Shown here: in pieces, positions 44,786 to 56,590 of the stretch
Layout: every line of letters starts with the position of its first letter
Numbering within the stretch: position 1 is the stretch's first letter
From: Vibrio zhanjiangensis
GTDB taxonomy: Bacteria > Pseudomonadota > Gammaproteobacteria > Enterobacterales > Vibrionaceae
Assembly: GCF_030161235.1 (NCBI RefSeq)
Contig: NZ_BSPW01000012.1
Span: forward strand, 31,222-95,221
Length of the DNA: 64,000 nt
Direction of reading: 5' to 3'
Position numbers and translations under genes: made by a program
The notes under the pieces: model-generated
What the model saw: the letters and a program-made list of their open reading frames with translations, nothing else
Told to the model about the DNA's origin: nothing
The model's database searches: none

Positions 44786-46183
44786 CTAAATAAAGCTATA
44801 TGGTATTAACACTTGGAAACGGATGTCGGTTTCATCTGCATCTTTAGCACCAGCGAATTCGTCGCGCTCAAGAATGGTTCCATGTAAACGAATTGTTGTA
44901 CCTTTTAGTGAGCCACTCTGAAGTGAGTAGGCAATGGTGGCATTCACTGCGTATTCGCTTTCATAGTCCCAATCCCCCGATGCACCACTGGCTGCAGAAT
45001 CAGATCCAGTACCATAACCCAGCCCTAAATAATAATTCCAGCCATTACCCTGATCGTATGACACGCGATTATACCATGCGATTTCCCCTGATTTATTCCA
45101 ATCGGAAAGCGCGTCCCAGTATTGGGACCAAGTACCATTGGTCATACCATAGGTGTGGATAGTTCGTGGCACAAAATCAGCTCGATTATCTGTGTCTGTG
45201 TAACGCAGTTCAGAGATCCAAGCGAGCTGCCCAAAAGAGTGTTGTAATGAGAGTCCGGCGTGATAGCCTAAACCATCATATTTCACATCATCGTTGACAG
45301 CATAAAAATCAGCCGCAAGTACGGTATTTTCGCTATGTTGATATTTTAGGTACGCCTTGTAGGAAGAGTTATCATGTTCATCGGTATAGCTAGTAATTTG
45401 ATTTGTCCCCCAATCAACATTTGAGTAACGCACTCCTGTTGCTTGGCCTATGCCAAGTTGTATATACACACTGTCTGTTATTTGCCCATTAAGGCCAAGA
45501 GAATGGAGGTAGCTCCATGATGTGTCAGACCAAAGTGGTGCTGCATAATCATCTTCATGCAATAGCCAAGGTGCCGTAAATTGGTCAGCACCAAAATAGC
45601 TCAGATTATATTCTCCAACTTTTGTATTTAACTCAAAGCCGCGGTAAGTACCGGGAACAAAACTCCAAACATTACCCACGGTACCATTACCGCTAGATTG
45701 CAGCATACCGAACCGAGCATTAAATTCTTCACCAGACTTAAATTTGAGTGCAGCTTTATATACTTTAAGCTGATCACCTTCTCCAGCCCCCCAATCTAGA
45801 TTCGAACAGGTTGAAATCTCATTGCATAAATACCCATCATCACCTTTCAAACTCTCGTTGTAGAGGTCTCCCGAATAGTAAGCTGCAAGATCAGCCCCGA
45901 GCCATCCTTCATGGTGACCAGAAGAAAAGTCCAATATTGCGTTGTAGGCAGAGTAATCTAATCGGCTCCAACGCTCCCCATCACTTCCTCCCGGTTTGCC
46001 CGATGTTCGCGTTCTAGAGCGAGTGTCCACCACAAACAAGGCGTTGAGTGTCGAATCTTGCATGAACTCATCCACGGCTTCGACATATTGGTCACCTGCA
46101 GCACTCTCTGTCGATGCTAACACTGGGCTAGAGACTGCTAGCATAGCTAGTACAACTGAAGACAATTTAAAATATTTGTCCAT
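44786..46183 (-). CDS. chiP: Chitoporin, OprD-like outer-membrane channel
   Basis: Outer-membrane porin for chitooligosaccharide uptake. The 465-residue protein has a Sec signal (cleavage after SPVLA), then beta-barrel segments including AYNAILDFSSGHHEGWLGAD, FEFNTKVG-like strand GFELNTKVGEYNLSYFGADQ, and terminal Phe-Ile (VLIPYSFI). This is an OprD-family layout. It lies next to ligA, as the chitoporin gene does in V. cholerae. It is monocistronic, with a 587-base upstream gap that should hold its chitin-responsive promoter. The N-terminal plug typical of Vibrio chitoporins could correspond to the first dozen mature residues. Confidence 0.85.
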   Translation of the reverse strand: MDKYFKLSSVVLAMLAVSSPVLASTESAAGDQYVEAVDEFMQDSTLNALFVVDTRSRTRTSGKPGGSDGERWSRLDYSAYNAILDFSSGHHEGWLGADLAAYYSGDLYNESLKGDDGYLCNEISTCSNLDWGAGEGDQLKVYKAALKFKSGEEFNARFGMLQSSGNGTVGNVWSFVPGTYRGFELNTKVGEYNLSYFGADQFTAPWLLHEDDYAAPLWSDTSWSYLHSLGLNGQITDSVYIQLGIGQATGVRYSNVDWGTNQITSYTDEHDNSSYKAYLKYQHSENTVLAADFYAVNDDVKYDGLGYHAGLSLQHSFGQLAWISELRYTDTDNRADFVPRTIHTYGMTNGTWSQYWDALSDWNKSGEIAWYNRVSYDQGNGWNYYLGLGYGTGSDSAASGASGDWDYESEYAVNATIAYSLQSGSLKGTTIRLHGTILERDEFAGAKDADETDIRFQVLIPYSFI

Positions 46184-46624
46184 GGAAAACTCCTAAAAGT
46201 GGATATAGCTGTTTTTATGCTCTCATCTTAAGTTGGCCGCCGAAGAGAGAGCACTTTCCTTGTGTAAAAAATAATAAAAAGGAATTCATCTTTTACTTTA
46301 TCACTGAGTTCAGAACTCAATGTATCCACGATCAAGACTAACTTCGCAACGAAAAATATCAATTAGAACTTTACCTGAAAATATAGAAATATGACCTGCT
46401 ACAAACTTTTACTCACGCAGTGACCTTATTCAAAATTTTAATACAAAAATATTAATTAGATATTTTTCATCATAAATACAACAAGTTAGGAATAATCTGA
46501 ATTTTATCAAATGGGAGCGTGATCGCATAAGAGTCATAATATTAACGGATTTTTAAGTAATTAGATTTTGATCACTGCATTAATTTCCCTCAATAAAAAC
46601 GAATAAAACCCATCAATAATTTTC
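46184..46624. other. Upstream region of chiP with no gene seen
   Basis: About 440 AT-rich bases with no supported coding frame. It should contain the chiP promoter. I looked for a full CRP site (TGTGA-N6-TCACA) and found only half-matches such as GTGATCGCAT (46520s) and TGATCACTGC (46568). Confidence 0.5.
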
Positions 46625-46654
46625 ACCAAAAAAAAACCACCTGATGAGGTGGTT
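46625..46654 (-). terminator. Terminator of ligA
   Basis: AACCACCT and AGGTGGTT form a perfect 8-base stem with a 4-base loop, followed on the minus strand by nine T. It is 116 bases after the ligA stop, so ligA has a long 3' tail. Confidence 0.85.
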
Positions 46655-46770
46655 ACAAATAATTTATACGTACGTTATTTCCTATTGAAATATATTCCCC
46701 TATATTTGCTATACATAGCAAATACTAGTGTTCTTTTCTTATTCATCAAAAAACGGTACGTCACGACAAA

Positions 46771-48783
<2,013 letters not shown>

Positions 48784-48910
48784 TCACTCTGTTTTAAAAA
48801 GTTAATAACTAACATAATGCTGAGACGAAGCCATTCATGTCCAGCGGGTTAAATCGACCGATATGCCGGTATTTTTACTGCGATATGGTTAAATACTCAA
48901 CCACAACTCA

Positions 48911-48941
48911 AAAAAGAAAGGCTCCGCGATTCGGAGCCTTT
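48911..48941 (-). terminator. Terminator of zipA
   Basis: AAAGGCTCCG and CGGAGCCTTT pair perfectly around a 5-base loop; on the minus strand a CTTTTTTG tract follows. It is about 20 bases after the zipA stop. Confidence 0.85.
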
Positions 48942-48959
48942 AACGAAATATTCTTTTCT

Positions 48960-49844
48960 TCAGGCACTTTGTAAAGACTTAAATTCCTGAATTTGGGCTC
49001 GATATGCATCCAGGCGGCTCGGTGTCATTAAATTCCGTGCATCGTCTAATACGTTGGCTCCAAGGTCATCGGCAATCTGCTGAGCGGTTTTGAGCATCAA
49101 CTTAAAATTCTGTTCAGGATCGCCATAACAAGGTAGCGTCATAAAAAATGAAATCCCCTTAGTCGTAAACTCGGCAGGATCTGAATGAGCAAGGGTGCCA
49201 GGTTGCATCATATTTGCAACACTAAACAATACCTTACCTGTCCCTGACAGATCAGAATGGCGATGAAAAATATCCATTTCACCATACAGCAAACCATTTT
49301 GCTGCATGCTGTCAAAGAGCTTAGTGCCCACTAGTGGCTCAGATCCTGAGCAGTGAACGTTGAGCACAATGACTTCGATATCTTGCTGAGGTGAGGCGTC
49401 TTGTTCTGCAGATTTCACCTGCGCCTCAACATCAGGCTTAGTTACTGACGTCTGTGCATCAGTTGCAAACGATTCCGCTTCTCCACTGGACATAAAAGGA
49501 TCGTCAACATCTGCCACTTTTACCTCTGAATTAGAAGAAAAAAGCGGATTGCTCTCTGGCTCTGAATAGCCATCAATCAAGGGATCAGCTTCGATATTGT
49601 CTTGAATGAAGTCCGGTTCTTTTCGCACCTTACGAATAATCTCAAAATCATCTTCCGGCGCAACGTTTGTCTCTGGAATAGAGTCTGGATCAATCCCTTT
49701 TTCCTTACCCACATCTAATTTGCGAAGTGGCTTGCTACCAAACTTAGTTTTCACTTCTCTTTTGCTTGTCCATAAGCCGTGAAACAATAAAGCGGCAATC
49801 GCTATCGCTCCGACGATTATGAGTACAAATCGCAATTCCTGCAT
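48960..49844 (-). CDS. zipA: Cell-division protein ZipA
   Basis: Anchors FtsZ to the inner membrane at the division site. The 294-residue protein has an N-terminal membrane helix (about 4-24; [20 protein letters not shown]), a long acidic, Pro/Ser-rich linker (about 50-160), and the C-terminal FtsZ-binding domain (about 160-290; [50 protein letters not shown]). It is divergent from cysZ. Confidence 0.95.
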   Translation of the reverse strand: MQELRFVLIIVGAIAIAALLFHGLWTSKREVKTKFGSKPLRKLDVGKEKGIDPDSIPETNVAPEDDFEIIRKVRKEPDFIQDNIEADPLIDGYSEPESNPLFSSNSEVKVADVDDPFMSSGEAESFATDAQTSVTKPDVEAQVKSAEQDASPQQDIEVIVLNVHCSGSEPLVGTKLFDSMQQNGLLYGEMDIFHRHSDLSGTGKVLFSVANMMQPGTLAHSDPAEFTTKGISFFMTLPCYGDPEQNFKLMLKTAQQIADDLGANVLDDARNLMTPSRLDAYRAQIQEFKSLQSA

Positions 49845-50053
49845 GTTCCACTCTCAAATTAATCGATACATTTAGTTCGCAAATGAACTTATCGAACCTT
49901 GTTAAACCTTCTCTAAATCTAACTTTACCAAAACTCTCACCTGTTTTAGAACAGCTTAATGTGAGAAGTTCATACAATGTTGTGATTTTGAACACGCTTT
50001 TTCTTTGTTAAGATAAAAAGCGTTCAATTTTAAATCACACTCAGTCAAGGCTT

Positions 50054-50791
50054 ATGAATTCAATACAACCTCATCGTTCCGGCTTCGGTTACTTTTTTTA
50101 CGGCTTAAAACTCGCCGTGACACCGGGGATCCGCCAATACGTCATTCTTCCCTTAATCGCTAACATTCTGCTGGTAGGAGGCGCCCTATTCTATCTTTTT
50201 TCTCATCTCGACACTTGGATAGAACAATTGATAGGACAGCTGCCAAGTTTTCTATCTTGGTTAACCTATTTGCTATGGCCACTACTAGTTTTGACCATTC
50301 TTGCCACTTTTTCTTATTTTTTTAGTACATTAGCGAACTTTATCGCCGCGCCATTCAATGGACTTTTGGCAGAAAAGGTCGAAGAACACCTCACAGGACA
50401 GACAGTCAACGACGACAATATACTGGCTGTGATAAAAGATACACCGAGAATTCTTGCGCGAGAATGGCGTAAACTCGTTTACGTATTACCCAAGGCAATC
50501 GGTCTGTTTATTTTACTGTTGATTCCCGGCATTGGCCAAACATTGGGCCCTATTCTGTGGTTTGCTTTTTCCGCTTGGATGCTCGCAATTCAATATTGTG
50601 ATTACCCATTTGATAACCACAAAATTGCGTTTAATGACATGCGTCGCGACTTGAAACAAAAACAAATCAAGGCTTACAGTTTTGGTGGATTAGTCTCCAT
50701 CTTTACTACGATTCCAATTTTGAATCTCATCGTTATGCCTGTTGCGGTATGTGGAGCAACCGCTATTTGGGTATCAGAGTTCAAACGATAG
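50054..50791 (+). CDS. cysZ: Sulfate transporter CysZ
   Basis: Inner-membrane sulfate channel feeding cysteine synthesis, 245 residues. The family start [20 protein letters not shown] and about four long hydrophobic segments are present, with the conserved [19 protein letters not shown] and [20 protein letters not shown]. It lies upstream of cysK, as in E. coli, with a 304-base gap. Confidence 0.95.
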   Translation: MNSIQPHRSGFGYFFYGLKLAVTPGIRQYVILPLIANILLVGGALFYLFSHLDTWIEQLIGQLPSFLSWLTYLLWPLLVLTILATFSYFFSTLANFIAAPFNGLLAEKVEEHLTGQTVNDDNILAVIKDTPRILAREWRKLVYVLPKAIGLFILLLIPGIGQTLGPILWFAFSAWMLAIQYCDYPFDNHKIAFNDMRRDLKQKQIKAYSFGGLVSIFTTIPILNLIVMPVAVCGATAIWVSEFKR

Positions 50792-51095
50792 TCCTTTACA
50801 ACATCGCTCATAGCGCATAGCGAGTTAGAAGCCAGCGAAAGGTCGGCCGAGCGTCAATTGCATAATATGACCTGTCGACCTTTACAATCGGCATTAGTTC
50901 TATCCAGCATACTACTCAAATTCAATAACATGCTCTTTATCTCATTCTAATAACTTATAACTTTTTAATCCTTCTCTCGGATTTGCCGCTGGCCTACTCT
51001 TCTACCCATGCAGGGTTTATGAATGCCCAAACCTCTCGCCAAAGATCTCAACACTAGTTCAGACTCTAGGCGCTCAACAAACGAAGGATCAAGAC
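50792..51095. other. cysZ-cysK intergenic region
   Basis: 304 bases without a supported gene. AAAGGTCG (50838) and CGACCTTT (50876) form an 8-base inverted repeat 47 bases after cysZ, possibly part of a 3' structure. The AT-rich stretch near 50940-50970 is where a cysK promoter and CysB site would be expected, but I cannot assign one. Confidence 0.45.
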
Positions 51096-52064
51096 ATGAG
51101 CAAAATCTACGAAGATAACTCTCTTACCATAGGGAATACACCTCTGGTCCGACTCAATAAAGTGAGTAAAGGTAAAGTTCTGGCAAAAATAGAAGCTCGA
51201 AACCCAAGTTTTAGTGTCAAATGCCGTATTGGTGCCAACATGATTTGGCAAGCGGAAAAAGAAGGCAAGTTAAAGCCTGGGATAGAAATTGTAGAGCCGA
51301 CAAGCGGCAACACTGGCATTGCATTGGCGTTCGTCGCCGCTGCTCGTGGCTATAAGCTAACACTAACAATGCCTGAGTCTATGAGTCTTGAACGTCGTAA
51401 GCTGCTTAAGGCACTCGGTGCCAACCTTGAGCTAACTGAAGCCGCGAAGGGAATGAAAGGTTCAATAGCCAAAGCCGAAGAAATTGTTGCTTCTGCCCCT
51501 GAAAAGTATCTGCTGCTCCAGCAATTTAACAACCCAGCAAACCCTCAAATTCACGAGAAAACAACGGGTCCTGAAATCTGGGATGCCACGGATGGACAAG
51601 TTGATGTTTTGGTTGCTGGCGTCGGAACAGGAGGAACAATTACCGGAACAAGCCGCTACATCAAAGGCGAAAAGGGCAAAAATATCGTGTCAGTTGCGGT
51701 TGAGCCAGCTGAGTCACCGGTCATTGCTCAAGCACTAGCAGGGGAAGAAATTCAGCCTGCACCGCATAAAATTCAGGGTATCGGCGCAGGATTTATCCCT
51801 GGCAACCTTGATTTAGGGTTAATTGACCGTGTTGAACCTGTTACATCGGAAGAAGCCATTGACATGGCTAGGCGTCTAATGGAAGAGGAAGGTATTTTGG
51901 CTGGAATTTCATCTGGAGCCGCAGTCGTCGCCGCTAATAGAATAGCAGATCTACCTGAATTTCAAGGAAAAACCATAGTAACTATCCTACCAAGTTCAGG
52001 TGAACGTTACTTAAGCACAGCCCTATTTGCTGGTATCTTCACAGAGAAAGAGAATCATCAATAA
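51096..52064 (+). CDS. cysK: Cysteine synthase A (O-acetylserine sulfhydrylase)
   Basis: Makes cysteine from O-acetylserine and sulfide using pyridoxal phosphate. The 322-residue protein has [20 protein letters not shown], the PLP-lysine motif in [20 protein letters not shown] (Lys about 42), the [10 protein letters not shown] loop (about 69), and [15 protein letters not shown]. The C-terminal octet region matches CysK, not CysM. ATG follows AAGGA. Confidence 0.97.
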   Translation: MSKIYEDNSLTIGNTPLVRLNKVSKGKVLAKIEARNPSFSVKCRIGANMIWQAEKEGKLKPGIEIVEPTSGNTGIALAFVAAARGYKLTLTMPESMSLERRKLLKALGANLELTEAAKGMKGSIAKAEEIVASAPEKYLLLQQFNNPANPQIHEKTTGPEIWDATDGQVDVLVAGVGTGGTITGTSRYIKGEKGKNIVSVAVEPAESPVIAQALAGEEIQPAPHKIQGIGAGFIPGNLDLGLIDRVEPVTSEEAIDMARRLMEEEGILAGISSGAAVVAANRIADLPEFQGKTIVTILPSSGERYLSTALFAGIFTEKENHQ

Positions 52065-52090
52065 TAGGTGATGAAATCAATTTTTCAGCG

Positions 52091-52117
52091 AAAAAAGCCC
52101 CTTTGAGGGGCTTTTTT
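52091..52117 (+). terminator. Terminator of cysK
   Basis: AAAAAAGCCCC and GGGGCTTTTTT form a perfect stem around TTTGA, 26 bases after the cysK stop; symmetrical and strong. Confidence 0.93.
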
Positions 52118-52267
52118 GTTGATCCCTGACGCACCTTTGGTAATATCGGGACAGTTTTATTTTTAGCTTCAAAATAAAAGAGAAGCCAGAATTAGCATCG
52201 GTTATGAAATCCGGCATAGATCGGAGTCATATCTGAAAAATTTGCAATCAGGTCAATTTATGACACT

Positions 52268-52302
52268 AAATGAATAATGTGTATTTGTCACAACATTCAT
52301 TT
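52268..52302. promoter_or_regulatory. Near-palindrome upstream of ptsH
   Basis: AAATGAATAATGTG, 7 bases, CACAACATTCATTT: arms match at 12 of 14. The core TGTG-N7-CACA resembles a CRP site but is one base short (CRP needs N8). It lies about 63-97 bases before the ptsH ATG, a fitting place for an activator or repressor of the pts operon. Confidence 0.5.
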
Positions 52303-52364
52303 AAAGGTTAAGCTGAGCCTGATTAAGAATCTATCAAAATATAAATCAATTTGGGGTATATGAC

Positions 52365-52622
52365 ATGTACGAGAAGCAAGTAGAAATCACTGCGGAAAAC
52401 GGCCTTCACACTCGTCCGGCTGCACAATTCGTAAAAGAAGCAAAAGGCTTCGATGCGGATATCACTGTGACTTCTAACGGTAAAAGTGCAAGTGCAAAGA
52501 GCCTGTTTAAACTACAAACATTAGGTCTCGTTAAAGGAACTCAGGTAACGATCTCCGCTGAGGGGCCTCAAGCTCAAGAAGCCGTCGAGCACCTAGCTGC
52601 ATTAATGGACCAACTGCACTAA
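52365..52622 (+). CDS. ptsH: Phosphocarrier protein HPr
   Basis: Phosphocarrier of the sugar phosphotransferase system: takes phosphate from enzyme I on His15 ([17 protein letters not shown]) and passes it to sugar-specific EIIA proteins. 85 residues, the standard size; the Ser46 region ([15 protein letters not shown]) is also conserved. First gene of ptsH-ptsI-crr. Confidence 0.97.
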   Translation: MYEKQVEITAENGLHTRPAAQFVKEAKGFDADITVTSNGKSASAKSLFKLQTLGLVKGTQVTISAEGPQAQEAVEHLAALMDQLH

Positions 52623-52757
52623 TCCGGTCTCGCATTTCTAAAGCCATTTTGTAAAAACGAAATGGCTTTGTTGGAAATAAACTCAAACATAAGCTAAAAA
52701 TTATCGTTAGCACACCCATTTTCTCCCGTTTTTAAGTTGACCATTTAAGGTAAGGCT

Positions 52758-54479
52758 ATGATTTCAGGCATCCTAGCATCTCCAGGTATTGCTATTGGTA
52801 AAGCACTACTCCTTCAAGAAGATGAAATTGTCCTAAACACCAACTCTATTACTGATGCGCAAGTCGAAACTGAGATTGCTCGTTTCTTCGAGGCACGCGA
52901 TAAATCAACCGCTCAGCTTGAGACTATTAAACAAAAAGCACTGGAAACATTTGGTGAAGAAAAAGAAGCGATCTTTGAAGGTCATATTATGCTTCTTGAA
53001 GATGAAGAGTTAGAAGAAGAAATCCTAGCTCTCATCAAAAACGATAAGATGCACGCTGATAACGCAATTCACACCGTCATCGAAGAACAGGCTACCGCTC
53101 TTGAGTCTCTCGATGATGAGTATCTAAAAGAGCGCGCAACGGATATTCGCGATATTGGCTCTCGCTTTGTAAAAAACGCTTTAGGCATCAACATCGTTTC
53201 CTTAAGCAACATCGACCAAGAGGTCATCCTAGTTGCTTACGATCTTACGCCTTCTGAGACTGCGCAAATTAACTTAGACTATGTTCTAGGTTTTGCTTGT
53301 GATATTGGTGGACGTACATCACACACTTCTATCATGGCCCGTTCTCTTGAGCTTCCAGCTATCGTTGGAACCAACGACATTACCAAACGAGTTCAAAATG
53401 GCGATACTCTAATCCTTGATGCGATGAACAACAAAATCGTTGTCAACCCGTCACAGAAAGAACTTGAAGAAGCAAAAGCTGTAAAAGCGGCCTTTATTGC
53501 TGAAAAAGAAGAGCTTGCCAAACTTAAAGATCTCCATGCCGAAACACTGGATGGTCACCGTGTTGAAGTCTGCGGTAACATAGGCACAGTGAAAGACTGT
53601 GACGGTGTTTTACGCAATGGTGGTGAGGGTGTAGGCCTGTATCGTACCGAGTTCCTATTTATGGACCGCGATGCGCTTCCAACAGAGGAAGAGCAGTATC
53701 AAGCGTATAGAGAAGTTGCTGAAGCGATGAATGGCGAAGCGGTTATTATTCGCACCATGGACATAGGTGGCGATAAAGATCTGCCTTATATGGACCTGCC
53801 ACAGGAGATGAATCCTTTCCTAGGCTGGCGCGCTGTACGTATTAGCTTGGATCGCCGTGAGATCCTGCGTGACCAATTACGTGGTATTTTACGTGCCTCA
53901 GCACATGGTAAACTGCGCATCATGTTCCCAATGATCATTTCTGTAGAAGAGATACGTGAACTTAAAGCTGCCATTGAAGAGTACAAAGTAGAACTTCGCA
54001 GTGAAGGACTCGCTTTCGATGAAAACATTGAAATTGGCGTTATGGTTGAGACACCAGCGGCTGCCGCTATTGCCCATCATTTAGCCAAAGAAGTGGCATT
54101 CTTCTCTATCGGTACTAATGATTTGACCCAGTACACATTGGCTGTGGATCGTGGTAATGAGATGATCTCCCACTTGTATAATCCATTATCTCCAGCAGTA
54201 CTCACTGTGATCAAGCAAGTTATTGATGCTTCTCATGCTGAAGGAAAATGGACGGGAATGTGTGGTGAACTTGCAGGAGATGAACGTGCAACACTGCTTC
54301 TACTTGGCATGGGACTCGATGAATTCTCAATGAGTGGTATCTCAATTCCTAAAGTAAAGAAAGTGATACGCAATTCGAACTTCAGCGAAGTACAGAAGAT
54401 GGCCGAAGAAGCGTTATCTCTACCAACTGCCGCTGAAATTGAAGCAGCAGTAGAAAAATTTATTGCAGATAAGTCTTAA
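52758..54479 (+). CDS. ptsI: PTS enzyme I
   Basis: Phosphoenolpyruvate-protein phosphotransferase, the entry point of the phosphotransferase system. The 573-residue protein has the phosphorylated histidine in [20 protein letters not shown] (about 189), and PEP-binding [30 protein letters not shown] and [20 protein letters not shown] near the C-terminal catalytic cysteine. It starts behind AAGG, 135 bases after ptsH. Confidence 0.97.
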   Translation: MISGILASPGIAIGKALLLQEDEIVLNTNSITDAQVETEIARFFEARDKSTAQLETIKQKALETFGEEKEAIFEGHIMLLEDEELEEEILALIKNDKMHADNAIHTVIEEQATALESLDDEYLKERATDIRDIGSRFVKNALGINIVSLSNIDQEVILVAYDLTPSETAQINLDYVLGFACDIGGRTSHTSIMARSLELPAIVGTNDITKRVQNGDTLILDAMNNKIVVNPSQKELEEAKAVKAAFIAEKEELAKLKDLHAETLDGHRVEVCGNIGTVKDCDGVLRNGGEGVGLYRTEFLFMDRDALPTEEEQYQAYREVAEAMNGEAVIIRTMDIGGDKDLPYMDLPQEMNPFLGWRAVRISLDRREILRDQLRGILRASAHGKLRIMFPMIISVEEIRELKAAIEEYKVELRSEGLAFDENIEIGVMVETPAAAAIAHHLAKEVAFFSIGTNDLTQYTLAVDRGNEMISHLYNPLSPAVLTVIKQVIDASHAEGKWTGMCGELAGDERATLLLLGMGLDEFSMSGISIPKVKKVIRNSNFSEVQKMAEEALSLPTAAEIEAAVEKFIADKS

Positions 54480-54489
54480 TAATTAACTA

Positions 54490-54542
54490 ATACCAATAGG
54501 ATAGTCGACTAAAAATAGTCGTCTATCTGCTAAGATTGGTAT
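54490..54542. repeat. Nested palindromic element between ptsI and crr
   Basis: Outer arms ATACCAAT (54490) and ATTGGTAT (54535) enclose a second hairpin, GATAGTCGACTA-AAAA-TAGTCGTCTATC (54500-54527), with 11 of 12 pairs. The whole 53 bases can fold as one cruciform. No U tract follows. It occupies half of the 109-base ptsI-crr gap. Confidence 0.75.
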
Positions 54543-54588
54543 ACTATAATTCGACAGAATTAAACAAAAACGTTAGGAGCATGACACA

Positions 54589-55098
54589 ATGGGTCTGTTT
54601 GACAAACTTAAGAAGCTAGTATCTGACGACAGCGCTGACGCAGATGCAATTGAAATCATTGCGCCTCTATCTGGTGAAATTGTAAACATTGAAGATGTAC
54701 CAGATGTTGTTTTCGCTGAAAAAATTGTTGGTGATGGCATTGCTATCAAACCAGCTGGCACAAAAATGGTAGCTCCTGTTAACGGTACTATTGGTAAAAT
54801 TTTCGAAACTAACCACGCTTTTTCAATTGAATCTGATGAAGGCGTAGAGCTGTTTGTTCACTTTGGTATCGACACCGTTGAACTAAAAGGTGAAGGCTTT
54901 AAGCGTATCGCAGAAGAAGGCCAAACAGTAAAAGCTGGTGACACCATTATTGAGTTTGATCTCGCTCTTTTAGAAGAAAAAGCTAAGTCAACTTTAACGC
55001 CTGTTGTTATCTCAAATATGGATGAGATTAAAGAGCTGAACAAACTGTCTGGTACCGTTTCTGTAGGTGAAACACCTGTATTACGCGTAACAAAGTAA
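54589..55098 (+). CDS. crr: PTS glucose-specific EIIA component (IIA-Glc)
   Basis: Carries phosphate to glucose-family EIIBC and, when unphosphorylated, inhibits non-PTS transporters; the phospho form stimulates adenylate cyclase. The 169-residue protein has the two active histidines in [20 protein letters not shown] (about 75 and 90). The N terminus [13 protein letters not shown] is the amphipathic helix of the family. ATG lies 9 bases after AGGAG. Confidence 0.97.
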   Translation: MGLFDKLKKLVSDDSADADAIEIIAPLSGEIVNIEDVPDVVFAEKIVGDGIAIKPAGTKMVAPVNGTIGKIFETNHAFSIESDEGVELFVHFGIDTVELKGEGFKRIAEEGQTVKAGDTIIEFDLALLEEKAKSTLTPVVISNMDEIKELNKLSGTVSVGETPVLRVTK

Positions 55099-55116
55099 CT
55101 AAGCTCATTTGGTGAC

Positions 55117-55146
55117 AAAAAACGCAGCGCTTGTGCTGCGTTTTTT
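55117..55146. terminator. Bidirectional terminator between crr and ubiF
   Basis: AAAAAACGCAGC and GCTGCGTTTTTT form a perfect 12-base stem around GCTTGT. The symmetric tracts suit the two convergent genes, 18 bases after crr and 8 after ubiF. Confidence 0.95.
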
Positions 55147-55154
55147 ATAAGCTC

Positions 55155-56309
55155 TCATTTGAGTCCTAATGCATAGCGCAAAACCTGCGTTTTAATTGGT
55201 CCAGCATTGTCAGCCATTTTTAATGCCGCATTTCGAATGAGTTTAAGCCCAGTTAAGTCATTACTAAACACTTTGTAAAAAATGTCCATTCCAGACTGCA
55301 TCACTAAATTATCTAGGCGACGCTTTCTTTCATAACGCTCTAGAAGTTGCTGAGAAATATCAGTTTCTCCTGATGTCACATCAAGCAAAGCTTCAACATC
55401 TTTAAAACCTATGTTTACCCCTTGTCCCGCGAGTGGATTGATCGTATGAGCAGCATCACCAACCAATACACACGCGGGCGCCGAGTATGTTTGTGCATGC
55501 CTTCTAGTTAAGGGAAATGAACCAAATTGTAGAACGTTAACATCCCCCAGCTCGTCTGGAAAATGTGTGATAATCTCTTGGCGCAATTGTTCATTGGTCA
55601 TCGAACATAACTGCCCTATACGTTTGGGAGAGTCATACCACACTAACGAACCTTGATGTCCACATAAAGGTAAGAAAGAACGAGGGCCTGATGGCGTAAA
55701 TTGTTGCCAAGTAATGTCCTGCTGAGGTAGCGCTGTTTCAACATTAATCAACATGCAATGCTGGCGATAGTCCCAAGCGGTGATGCCAATCCCCGCCAAT
55801 GCTCGAACCATAGAATTAGCACCATCCGCGCCAACCACCAAATCAGCAATCAATGTTTTTCCAGATGCCAAAGTCACAGTACAAGGTCGTTGACGATCCA
55901 GAGTAACTAACGTATCAGGACAGTGGAGCGTGATATTAGGGTAATGGTCGAACTGCTCCCACAACGCAAGCTGAACAATACGGTTTTCCACTATATAACC
56001 AAGCTGATCCATGCCAAGAGACTCGGCATGAAATCGAGTACGACAATGAGGATTTTCCCACGTTTCGAGACGACGATAAGGGCATACTCTCTTCTCTGAA
56101 ATACTTTTCCATGCCCCGAGTCGGTCTAAGATTGACACCGAGTGATGTGAAATAGCCGATACCCTAATATCCATGGGTTGATTGGGTACAAATTGGCTCG
56201 GCGCCCCCCCCTCAACAACTACCACACTTCTTCCTTGTTTGGCAAAGCCGACGGCTACAGCCGCACCAACCATTCCACCACCAATAACGGCAACATCAAA
56301 CTTGGTCAT
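55155..56309 (-). CDS. ubiF: Ubiquinone-biosynthesis FAD monooxygenase, UbiF type
   Basis: Flavin hydroxylase of the UbiH/UbiF/VisC family, 384 residues; UbiF hydroxylates C6 of the quinone ring in aerobic ubiquinone synthesis. FAD motifs: FDVAVIGGGMVGAAVAVGFA (residues 4-23), the DG motif in LVVGADGANSMVRALAG (about 162), and CVLVGDAAHTINPLAGQGVN (about 281). The choice of UbiF over UbiH rests on its position divergent from miaB, as in E. coli. Confidence 0.88.
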   Translation of the reverse strand: MTKFDVAVIGGGMVGAAVAVGFAKQGRSVVVVEGGAPSQFVPNQPMDIRVSAISHHSVSILDRLGAWKSISEKRVCPYRRLETWENPHCRTRFHAESLGMDQLGYIVENRIVQLALWEQFDHYPNITLHCPDTLVTLDRQRPCTVTLASGKTLIADLVVGADGANSMVRALAGIGITAWDYRQHCMLINVETALPQQDITWQQFTPSGPRSFLPLCGHQGSLVWYDSPKRIGQLCSMTNEQLRQEIITHFPDELGDVNVLQFGSFPLTRRHAQTYSAPACVLVGDAAHTINPLAGQGVNIGFKDVEALLDVTSGETDISQQLLERYERKRRLDNLVMQSGMDIFYKVFSNDLTGLKLIRNAALKMADNAGPIKTQVLRYALGLK

Positions 56310-56590
56310 ATTTCGTACTTTTGTCGTTAATTATATTGCTGTTTTTTATTGTACTTTTTCATCGCCAAAATGTAACCCAAAACCTCACCTATGATATGGT
56401 CAAATCCCTTGAAAAATATGGTCATCAAAGGATTTTAATCAAGCCTCTGGTCAGTAGGTTGCGAAAACAGTACAATACGCCGCTTAACGCCATAGAACAG
56501 GCTAAAATATAGCCAAATAGACACAGTGGCGACACTTTCCACACTGGGCGATTTGCTCCCTTAATTTAAACTAACGATCGAGCGAACAAC

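Noticed and set aside
46184..46640. A full CRP site upstream of chiP.
   Set aside because: Only half-sites (GTGATCGCAT, TGATCACTGC) were found; no TGTGA-N6-TCACA arrangement.
51010..51116. Short upstream frames overlapping the cysK start.
   Set aside because: No ribosome site and one of them overlaps the cysK coding start in another frame; no evidence for a leader peptide.
56321..56512. Plus-strand frame in the ubiF-miaB gap (63 codons).
   Set aside because: No ribosome site, no family resemblance, and it covers the divergent promoter region.
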